Below are positions 6,321-12,337 of a DNA stretch of 18,070 bases, one piece after another. A model generated the notes under the pieces. The model saw only the letters and a program-made list of their open reading frames with translations, searched no databases and was not told where the DNA came from. The DNA comes from JBBDNV01 sp040877415 (GTDB lineage: Bacteria > Planctomycetota > Planctomycetia > Pirellulales > PALSA-1355). Position 1 is the stretch's first letter. Every line of letters starts with the position of its first letter. The position numbers were made by a program, and so were the translations under genes. The stretch is from assembly GCA_040877415.1 (NCBI GenBank), contig JBBDNV010000119.1:1-18070 (forward strand), in the 5' to 3' direction.

Positions 6321-7184
6321 GTGAGTAGCTCCACTCCCGCAGAACTCCTCGCCCGCGCCGGCAAAAGTTTCCATCTCGCCGGAAAATTTCTCCCGGCCGA
6401 CCGCCGCGCCGCCGCAACCCAGCTCTACGCCTTCTGCCGCGGGCTCGATGACCTCGCCGACCAATCCGGCGATGCCGCGCAAATCGGGGCCGTCGCCACC
6501 GCTCTCGAAAACCGCGATCGCTCGAACCCCCTCGCCGCTCTTTATCTCACCCTGGAAGATCCCGACCCCGCACCCGCCATCGCCTTGGCCCGCGCCCTGC
6601 ACGACGACACGGGTCCAACCCACATCGCCGATGAACGCGCTCTTCTCCGCTACTGCCACGGCGTAGCCGGCACGGTCGGACTGATGATGGCCCGCGTCCT
6701 CGGCGCGACCGGTCCCGCTGCCGCGTGGCACGCCATCGACCTCGGCATCGCCCTCCAACTGACCAACATCGCCCGCGACACCCGCGAGGATGCCGACCAC
6801 GGCCGCCGCTACATTCCTGCCACATGGATCGAACTTCCCCCCGCGTCTATCCGCCGCGCCCCGGAGCGCGTTCATCATGCCGCACTTCGTTGTCTCGCCT
6901 TGGCCGAGCCCTACTACGCCAGCGGCATGGCCGGCCTTGCTTACCTGCCGCCCGGATCCCGTCGCAGCATCCTCATCGCCGCCAAGGTCTACCGCGAAAT
7001 CGGCCAAGAACTCCGCCGCCAAGGGCCGCACCGCACCACCGACCGTGTCGCGGTCCCAACTTGGCGCAAGGCCCTCCTTGTCGCCCAAGCATTTTTCCAA
7101 CCTTCACCTTGGTCATCTTCCACTCGGCCGCATGAGGCGAGCCTTCACCGCAATCTCAACGACCTCGTAGGGCCCCACTCATGA
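6321..7184 (+). CDS. crtB: Phytoene synthase
   Basis: It condenses two GGPP molecules head to head into phytoene, the first committed carotenoid step. The 287-residue protein has the squalene/phytoene synthase pattern: CRGLDDLAD with the first Asp-rich motif at residues 43-47, YCHGVAGTVGLMM at 111-123, LQLTNIARD near 145-153, and the second motif DTREDADHGRRYIP at 153-166. The start is a GTG at 6321; no in-frame ATG gives a sensible N-terminus and the first hydrophobic helix begins shortly after. Its stop overlaps the crtY ATG by four bases. It is downstream of crtI but separated from it by 344 bases of repeats, an unusual break in this pathway block. Confidence 0.93.
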   Translation: MSSSTPAELLARAGKSFHLAGKFLPADRRAAATQLYAFCRGLDDLADQSGDAAQIGAVATALENRDRSNPLAALYLTLEDPDPAPAIALARALHDDTGPTHIADERALLRYCHGVAGTVGLMMARVLGATGPAAAWHAIDLGIALQLTNIARDTREDADHGRRYIPATWIELPPASIRRAPERVHHAALRCLALAEPYYASGMAGLAYLPPGSRRSILIAAKVYREIGQELRRQGPHRTTDRVAVPTWRKALLVAQAFFQPSPWSSSTRPHEASLHRNLNDLVGPHS

Positions 7185-8386
7185 CACCCTTTTGTCGCGG
7201 CGCTGTCCCCGGCGTCGAATCCACCCACCCCGCCGCCGGGGACGGCGGCGCTCCATTCGACATCGCCTTGGCCGGCGCCGGCCTCGCCGCCATGAGCCTC
7301 GCCGTCCGTCTCAGCGAGCTCCCCGATGCCCCGCACATCGTCCTCATCGACCCGCGCACCGAATTCCCGCACGACCGCACCTGGTGTCACTGGCAACTGC
7401 ACCAAACCCCCTTCGATCCCGCCATCACCCACCGCTGGCCTCAATGGACCGTTCGGTCTTCCCCGCGCGCGACGACTCGCCGAGGCGTCAACACCCCCTA
7501 CGTCAGGATCCCCTCCGACCAATTTTACAAAATCGCCATGGAAAAACTATCCCTCGCACCACAAGTCACTTTCCTCCGCGGCCTCTCAGTCACCGAAATC
7601 GAAAGCCACCCCGACCACACCACCCTCCGTCTCTCCGACGGACAACGCATCAACTCCGCGTGGGCCTTCGACAACCGCCCGCCCGAAAGCAGCGACGCCC
7701 CTTGGCGGCAAATCTTCCGCGGGCTCGAGCTCCATTCCCCCGAAGCGAACCTCGACACCGGAACCGTCACCCTCATGGACTTCCAGTCCGCCAACTCCGA
7801 CGGCATCCGCTTCTTCTACGTCCTCCCCCTCGACCAGCACACCGCCCTGGTCGAAGACACCTGGCTCGCTCCCCGCGGCAAAGCCCCGCAATTTTCCGAC
7901 CAAGAAATCCTCACCTACGCCCACACCCATCTCGCCTCCGTCCCATGGCAAATCCGCCACCGCGAAGAAGGCAACCTCCCCATGGGTTTCCTCCCCTCTG
8001 CGGCCTCTGCGCCCTCTGCGGTCAATCAAACCAACCGCATCATCCCTTGGGGCACCGCGGCCGGCGCGGTCCGCGCGTCCTCCGGTTACGCTTTCTCCCG
8101 CATCCAACGGGCCAGTGCAGCCATGGCAGACCACTGGTCGCAGCATGGCCGCCCCAACCTCTCCATCACCCACGAATCCAATCTCCTCGCTTGGATGGAT
8201 CGCGTTTTCCTTCGCACCATGGAGCGCCATCCCGAACGCGTCCCCGAATTTTTCCTCCGCATGTTCGACCGCGTCCCGCCCGAAGCACTCGTCCGCTTCC
8301 TTGAGTCCGAACCCCGCCCCGCCGATATTCTCCGCGTCATGCGCGCCCTGCCCGCCGCCCCGTTTCTTGCCGCCGCCTTGCCATGA
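7181..8386 (+). CDS. crtY: Lycopene beta-cyclase (CrtY type)
   Basis: It cyclises both ends of lycopene to give beta-carotene, the retinal precursor. The 401-residue protein shows an FAD-binding N-terminal fold (IALAGAGLAAMSLAVRL, residues 28-44), the family string DRTWCHW at 65-71, the catalytic-region motifs FFYVLPL and LVEDTWL at 211-217 and 223-229, and GTAAGAVRASSGYAFSRIQ at 291-309. Two stretches look added: about 25 residues before the FAD fold, encoded partly by an inverted repeat, and a PSAASAPSAVN loop at 272-282 encoded by three tandem 9-bp units related to an intergenic repeat. Both are in frame and spare the motifs, so the enzyme is probably active. It overlaps crtB and blh by four bases each. 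Confidence 0.93.
   Translation: MTPFCRGAVPGVESTHPAAGDGGAPFDIALAGAGLAAMSLAVRLSELPDAPHIVLIDPRTEFPHDRTWCHWQLHQTPFDPAITHRWPQWTVRSSPRATTRRGVNTPYVRIPSDQFYKIAMEKLSLAPQVTFLRGLSVTEIESHPDHTTLRLSDGQRINSAWAFDNRPPESSDAPWRQIFRGLELHSPEANLDTGTVTLMDFQSANSDGIRFFYVLPLDQHTALVEDTWLAPRGKAPQFSDQEILTYAHTHLASVPWQIRHREEGNLPMGFLPSAASAPSAVNQTNRIIPWGTAAGAVRASSGYAFSRIQRASAAMADHWSQHGRPNLSITHESNLLAWMDRVFLRTMERHPERVPEFFLRMFDRVPPEALVRFLESEPRPADILRVMRALPAAPFLAAALP
7205..7243. repeat. Inverted repeat inside the 5' end of crtY
   Basis: Ten-base arms GTCCCCGGCG (7205-7214) and CGCCGGGGAC (7234-7243) lie within codons for the N-terminal extension of CrtY, upstream of the FAD-binding fold. The right arm is followed by GGCGGCGCTCCATT, loosely similar to the GGGGACGCCGCTTCCACTT string at 21-39. 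This may be a palindromic element translated as part of the protein. High GC alone makes inverted repeats easier to form by chance, so this is tentative. Confidence 0.4.
7995..8022 (+). repeat. Three tandem 9-bp units inside crtY
   Basis: CCTCTGCGG (7995-8003), CCTCTGCGC (8004-8012) and CCTCTGCGG (8013-8021) are tandem copies. Bases 8008-8022 match 6287-6301, in the crtI-crtB gap, at 14 of 15 positions. In the crtY frame they encode the repetitive P-S-A/A-S-A/P-S-A loop between LPMGFL and IIPWGTAAGA. The unit length of nine keeps the frame open. Confidence 0.7.
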
Positions 8387-9345
8387 GCACGTGGTTCCCC
8401 GCTTTCCAACGCCGCCACACTTTCTTCGTGGTTGCTTTGCTTGCCGCATCCTTGGCCCTGTCGCCTCTGCTTCCGGCGCTTCCGCTCACCGTGCAACTGG
8501 CCGTCTTGGCCCTTGCCGTGGCTCTCTTCGGACTGCCCCACGGCGCTCTCGATCTTGCGCTGGTGCAAGGCGCCTCGCGCGGATCATGGCTGGCTCTCGC
8601 GGCGGCCACCGGCGTCTACCTTGTTGTCTCCGCCGCTGTTCTCGCCGTCTGGGTCATGGCTCCCGTCGTTGCCTTACTGGGGTTTCTCGCCATTGCCATC
8701 ATCCACTTCGGACTCGGCGACACCGAGGATTTGCACGGGCCGCAACGTGCGGTGGAAGTGATCGCCCGCGGCGGCTTCGTCGGCCTTGCGCCGCTTGTCT
8801 TCCACCCCCAAACCACCCGTGACCTCTTCGCCCTTCTCGTCGGCCCGAACTCCACCGCCACGCTCGACACCGCGCTCGCTCTCCTCACCACACCCGCCAG
8901 CTACCTCTGGATGGCTTGCCTCGCCGCCGCCATCCTCTGGCCTCTGGGGCAACGAGCCCAAGGCCGGCTCCCCGCAGTGGCCGAGCTTCTTCTCACCACC
9001 GCCATCTTCGCCCTCTTTCACCCGCTCGCCGCCTTTCTGCTTTATTTCTGCTTTGTCCATTCCGTCCGCCATATCGCCGACCTCGGCGCGGCCCGCTTCC
9101 CGCACTCTGCCGCCCGCGCGCGCCGCTGGATCCTGCTCGAAAGCCTCCCCTTCACCGCTGCCACCGTTGTCCTCGGCGTGGCGGCATGGTTTCTCTTCGC
9201 CCGCGCCATCACTTTCGATCAAGCCATGATCCGCGTTATTTTCTGGGGCCTCAGCGCCTTGACCATGCCCCACATGATCCTCACCGCGTGGTGGCACGGC
9301 CGCGGCGACCCGCAGCCCGGCGACCTCTTTGCCCGTCATGTCTGA
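8383..9345 (+). CDS. blh: Beta-carotene 15,15'-dioxygenase, Brp/Blh family
   Basis: It cleaves beta-carotene at the central double bond with oxygen to give two retinal molecules, the chromophore of the rhodopsin at 2599-3390. The 320-residue integral membrane protein has about eight hydrophobic segments and the conserved His residues thought to hold the iron in this family: GLPHGALD (His53), IIHFGLGD (His108), CFVHSVRH (His226 and His230) and LTMPHMIL (His297). ATG 8383 overlaps the crtY stop by four bases (ATGA), and the gene overlaps the methyltransferase by eight. Its place at the end of the carotenoid genes, with a rhodopsin nearby, makes retinal the clear end product. Confidence 0.95.
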   Translation: MSTWFPAFQRRHTFFVVALLAASLALSPLLPALPLTVQLAVLALAVALFGLPHGALDLALVQGASRGSWLALAAATGVYLVVSAAVLAVWVMAPVVALLGFLAIAIIHFGLGDTEDLHGPQRAVEVIARGGFVGLAPLVFHPQTTRDLFALLVGPNSTATLDTALALLTTPASYLWMACLAAAILWPLGQRAQGRLPAVAELLLTTAIFALFHPLAAFLLYFCFVHSVRHIADLGAARFPHSAARARRWILLESLPFTAATVVLGVAAWFLFARAITFDQAMIRVIFWGLSALTMPHMILTAWWHGRGDPQPGDLFARHV

Positions 9346-10030
9346 TCCCGTCCACACCTTCTTCTCGCAGTGGGAAATCTACCGCCTCTGCATCGAGCAC
9401 AACACGCTCCACCATCGTGAAGTCGGCGCCATCTTGCGCCGCGAACTTCTCGCCCGCACCGCGCCTTTCACTTTCCTTGATCTGGCCTGCGGTGACGCCG
9501 ACCTCACCGCTGCCGCGTTGCGCCATACCGCCATCGGCGCCTACACCGGCGTCGATTTCTCCGCCCCTGCCGTGACTCTCGCCGCGAACAAAATCGCGGA
9601 ACTGGGAGGTCCGCGCACCCTGCACGAAGCCGACTTCACCGATTTCCTGCGGGACAACAACGACCGGTTCGACGTCATCTATCTCGGTCTTTCGCTCCAC
9701 CATCTCGACACCGCGACGAAGCGCGCAATGCTGACCCATCTCCGACGCGCCACCGCACCCGGCGGCACCTTCTACCTCTTCGAACCTATCCTGCACGAGG
9801 GCGAGACCCGCGAAGACTACGTGGCGCGGTGGGCCGCCGCGATGGACGGACCCTACGATCCCTTCCCGGTCGCGGCCCGTGCGGCCTTGCGCGAGCACGT
9901 CCGGGAATCGGAACGACCGGAGTCCGCCGACGAATACCTCGCCGCCGCCCGCGAGTCCGGATTCCACCGCGGCGAAATTCTCTTCACCGGCGCCGGCAAC
10001 TTCTATTCCCTCTTCCGCTTCCACTCATGA
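9338..10030 (+). CDS. Class I SAM-dependent methyltransferase, substrate unknown
   Basis: The 230-residue soluble protein has the Rossmann methyltransferase core. Motif I is FLDLACGDADL (residues 46-56), the acidic end of strand 2 is YTGVDFS (Asp73), EADF ends at Phe100, and the motif IV region is FDVIYLGLSLHHL (111-123). The motif V region is LRRATAPGGTFYLFEP (135-150). The HHL string and the following ARWAAAMDGPYDPF region, which could form a substrate lid, resemble small-molecule methyltransferases rather than nucleic acid enzymes. ATG 9338 overlaps the last 8 bases of blh, so translation is probably coupled to retinal synthesis. Known retinal biosynthesis needs no methylation step. Possible substrates are a carotenoid or apocarotenoid, an isoprenoid, a quinone or a lipid; none can be chosen from sequence. 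Confidence 0.85.
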   Translation: MSDPVHTFFSQWEIYRLCIEHNTLHHREVGAILRRELLARTAPFTFLDLACGDADLTAAALRHTAIGAYTGVDFSAPAVTLAANKIAELGGPRTLHEADFTDFLRDNNDRFDVIYLGLSLHHLDTATKRAMLTHLRRATAPGGTFYLFEPILHEGETREDYVARWAAAMDGPYDPFPVAARAALREHVRESERPESADEYLAAARESGFHRGEILFTGAGNFYSLFRFHS

Positions 10031-10133
10031 ACCTTGCAAGGAAGTTGAAAGTCTATGGTCGAGAGCCGAAGCGAAGCGCAGACAGCCGGAGGCAAATGAG
10101 GGTGTATAGTCCAAGACTCTCCTATACCAGTCT

Positions 10134-10163
10134 GCGCAACCCGGGGATGCGATCGGGTTGCGC
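10134..10163. repeat. Ten-bp hairpin downstream of the methyltransferase
   Basis: GCGCAACCCG (10134-10143) and CGGGTTGCGC (10154-10163) are perfectly complementary around a 10-base loop. The stem lies about 100 bases after the last gene of the carotenoid block and could stabilise the 3' end of its mRNA. There is no following T run. Confidence 0.55.
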
Positions 10164-10171
10164 CGCATCTG

Positions 10172-10283
10172 CTTATACCAAAAACCAAAAGTTTTTGGAC
10201 GATGGAGAGGCAAGGGGCGCGGGCGGGACGCCTGTACTCCCTGGAAAAGGCAAAAGTATGGAGCCTTTTCGTGATTGGTATTA
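10172..10283. repeat. Nested inverted repeats, possible miniature mobile element
   Basis: TTATACCAA (10173-10181) and TTGGTATTA (10275-10283) are near-complementary outer arms with one mismatch. Inside are CCAAAAAC/GTTTTTGG (10178-10185 and 10191-10198) and GAAAAGGC/GCCTTTTC (10244-10251 and 10263-10270). A related string TAATACCAAC occurs just after pyrE at 614-623. The layout is like a miniature inverted-repeat element or a decayed palindromic repeat; no target duplication is clear. Confidence 0.35.
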
Positions 10284-10333
10284 CTGCTCAATCTCTCAAC
10301 CCTCACCGGTCAACTCTCAACTCCATTTTTAGG

Positions 10334-10597
10334 ATGAACGAACCCACTCTCCGCGAACTCAAAGCGCGCTCCCAGAAACTCAAGCCGGTCATCCACATCG
10401 GACACGACGCCGTGACCGACGCCGTCTTCGCCGCCCTCGATCAGGCCCTCACCGATCACGGTCTGGTCAAAGTCCGCTTCACCGACCACAAATCCCAACG
10501 CAAAGCGCTGGCCGCCGAACTCGCCACCCGCACCACTTCCCGCCAAATCCTCCTCGTCGGCCACACCGTCACCCTCTACCGCACGCCGTCAGCCTGA
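10334..10597 (+). CDS. yhbY: YhbY-like CRM-domain RNA-binding protein
   Basis: An 87-residue single CRM (CRS1-YhbY) domain protein. Family members bind RNA and associate with pre-50S ribosomal particles. The family pattern is visible: LRELKARSQKLKPVIHIG at residues 5-22, LTDHGLVKVRF near 39-49, and the C-terminal strand LLVGHTVTLYR near 73-83. The RNA-binding GxxG loop, usually GKNG or GKEG, reads GHDA here (residues 22-25), so its last Gly is replaced. ATG 10334 is chosen because it gives the usual short N-terminus, although the frame is open from 10202. An AGG lies too near the start to be a good ribosome binding site. It converges on the minus-strand operon and is probably unrelated to it. 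Confidence 0.88.
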   Translation: MNEPTLRELKARSQKLKPVIHIGHDAVTDAVFAALDQALTDHGLVKVRFTDHKSQRKALAAELATRTTSRQILLVGHTVTLYRTPSA

Positions 10598-10637
10598 TCC
10601 TGCCGCCACACCTCGCTCAGACCTCAAGTCTCACCTC

Positions 10638-11927
10638 TCAGTCCTCTCGGGTGTCCTCCCGCACCTCCTGCACATAGCTCACGGCGATCAGCGCCGATGC
10701 CACCGTTGTCTGGTCGAGCAGGTGCCGCATGTCGAGGAACTCGCCCTGATCAACCACCCGCCGCATCTCAACATCCATGTCGCGGGTTCCGCCGGGCGGC
10801 GGGGCGTTGCCGAAAAAGACCGCATGATTATGCAGCACCTCGTGCTGCGCTCCTTTGTTCGCGGGATTGAGATAAAACATGCGGCGCAGCCGGTCCTGGT
10901 CGATGGCCGACAAGTCCGCCGTCAAATCCTCCCCCGCCCCGCAAATGAGCGCGGTCGATCCCTGGTGGCGCGGTGTTTTGTCCGACTCGAACCACGCGTC
11001 ATAGTTCGACCCATCCGTGATCATTTTTCCGTTGGCCGGACGGTTGACCAGCAACGGCGACTTGGTGATCCCCGCCCCGAAAGCCCCGCAGATCTCCGCC
11101 CGCATGGCCAGTCCGAGCACCCCGCGGTAATCCGTCCGCCGCAACTTGGCCAGATCAAAGAGCGCGCGGTAAATCTCGCGCACACTCGCCGGGCACCCGG
11201 GCGCGGCGGTGAACTCGACAAACTCGTTGAATCCGCCGCGGATGCTCGCATTGAAGCCGGTCTGCAGGACCACGCTGGTCGAAGCCTTGCGCGGAATCAT
11301 GTAGTCCGGCGTGTCATTCCCGTCGGTCGGCAACCACACCATGGTGCCGGCCAGCATCACGGCCTCGCCCATGACCGGAAGATAATCCTCCGGCGCGCCG
11401 CCCAACGCGCCGAGCCCGAGCGAATACTCCGTCTCGAAAAACGGTTTGCCCGCGACCAACTCCGGGGTGATCGCGCACTCGATGACGTTGGCGATATCGC
11501 CGAGGATATCGATGGTCCCTGCTGTGCTCCCCACGGTGTGAAAAACAAATCCCCCGGCCGCCGTCTCGTGCCGCTCGCCTTCCGCCGCCCCGCTTCCGCC
11601 CTGCAAAGCGCGCACCGCCTCGGCAGGCGACGCGTAGACCGGGATCATCCCGGACAGCCCCGACATCTCGAGCACCGACGCGCAAAAGGGCTGCAAGGCC
11701 GACAAGGCAAACGCCGCGCCGCCGGCCGACGTCGCTTTCTGCACGGTGAGCAGGAAGCGTACCCCGGCACTGCTCAAGTAGGTTAGCTCGGTGCAGTCGA
11801 GCACCAGCGGCGAGTCAAATTCGGCCCCGGCCACCAGTTTCTCCGCCTCCTTGGCCCCGAAACCGTCCAACCGCCCGGCGAGCGCGGCGACACGCACCCC
11901 GTCCCGCTCGCTCACTTCGAGCTTCAT
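10638..11927 (-). CDS. STAS anti-sigma antagonist fused to an unrecognised C-terminal domain
   Basis: Residues 1-110 of this 429-residue protein form a STAS domain of the RsbV/SpoIIAA kind, with the phosphorylatable Ser region TELTYLSSAGVRFLL (Ser52/Ser53). A short GGSGAAEGE linker is followed by about 300 residues that I do not recognise. This part has no transmembrane helix and is rich in Gly and acidic residues, with strings such as HTVGSTAGTIDILGD, WLPTDGNDTPDYMIP, GAFGAGITKSPLLVN and HNHAVFFGNAPPPGG. Ordinary antagonists are about 110 residues, so the extra domain is the main oddity. It is the last gene of the operon; its ATG overlaps the RsbW-like stop by four bases. The STAS half should be the substrate of that kinase. 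The role of the C-terminal half is unknown. Confidence 0.85.
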   Translation of the reverse strand: MKLEVSERDGVRVAALAGRLDGFGAKEAEKLVAGAEFDSPLVLDCTELTYLSSAGVRFLLTVQKATSAGGAAFALSALQPFCASVLEMSGLSGMIPVYASPAEAVRALQGGSGAAEGERHETAAGGFVFHTVGSTAGTIDILGDIANVIECAITPELVAGKPFFETEYSLGLGALGGAPEDYLPVMGEAVMLAGTMVWLPTDGNDTPDYMIPRKASTSVVLQTGFNASIRGGFNEFVEFTAAPGCPASVREIYRALFDLAKLRRTDYRGVLGLAMRAEICGAFGAGITKSPLLVNRPANGKMITDGSNYDAWFESDKTPRHQGSTALICGAGEDLTADLSAIDQDRLRRMFYLNPANKGAQHEVLHNHAVFFGNAPPPGGTRDMDVEMRRVVDQGEFLDMRHLLDQTTVASALIAVSYVQEVREDTRED

Positions 11928-12337
11928 GCGGAAAGTTTTCGCGTCAGGGTGAGGACGTTTTTTCCCGCAGTCCGCGCGTAGCTCTGCGTCTCGGTCAGCT
12001 TCTTGCAAAAGTGCACGCCCAGACCGCCGATCGGACGATCCTCGGCGGACAGCGTGACGTCCGGGTCTTCGCGCAGGAGCGGATTGTATTCGCGGCCGGA
12101 ATCGGTGATGACCATGGTCAAAACGCCATCGGCCACTTCAAGTTCGACGCGCGCCGCGGGTTGGCCGGCCGGCACCCCGCCGTAGTCGATCACATTGGTC
12201 ACCAACTCCTCGACCACGATCTGCAGGGCGAAAAGATCTTTGTCCGGCACGCCCGCTGCCGCGGCGAAGTCCGCCGTGAACGGCTCGATCTTGGTCAACT
12301 CCGCGCGGTCGGAGAGGAAATCAGCCGACATTTTCAT
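11924..12337 (-). CDS. RsbW-like anti-sigma factor / serine kinase
   Basis: A 137-residue GHKL ATPase of the partner-switching kind. In this family the protein sequesters a sigma factor, or another target, and is released when a dephosphorylated STAS protein binds; it re-phosphorylates the STAS Ser. Visible ATP-site elements are the N box VVEELVTNVIDYG (Glu44, Asn48), the G1 box ITDSGREYNP (Asp79, Gly81) and the G2 box PIGGLGVHFCKKL (residues 103-113). Length is typical. The ATG at 12337 overlaps the phosphatase stop by four bases, and its own stop overlaps the STAS-fusion start by four. A second ATG two codons in is possible. No sigma factor gene is present in the window, so the final target is unknown. 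Confidence 0.9.
   Translation of the reverse strand: MKMSADFLSDRAELTKIEPFTADFAAAAGVPDKDLFALQIVVEELVTNVIDYGGVPAGQPAARVELEVADGVLTMVITDSGREYNPLLREDPDVTLSAEDRPIGGLGVHFCKKLTETQSYARTAGKNVLTLTRKLSA

Larger units (their letters stand above)
10031..10333. other. Gene-free stretch between the methyltransferase and yhbY
   Basis: No gene is supported. The stretch contains at least four stem-loops: GTATAG/CTATAC (10104-10109 and 10122-10127), a perfect 10-bp stem (10134-10143 and 10154-10163), an AT-rich hairpin (10178-10198) and GAAAAGGC/GCCTTTTC (10244-10251 and 10263-10270). A CTCAA-rich run follows (10287-10326). None has a long T run, so a factor-independent terminator for the carotenoid genes is not evident. 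Confidence 0.6.
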
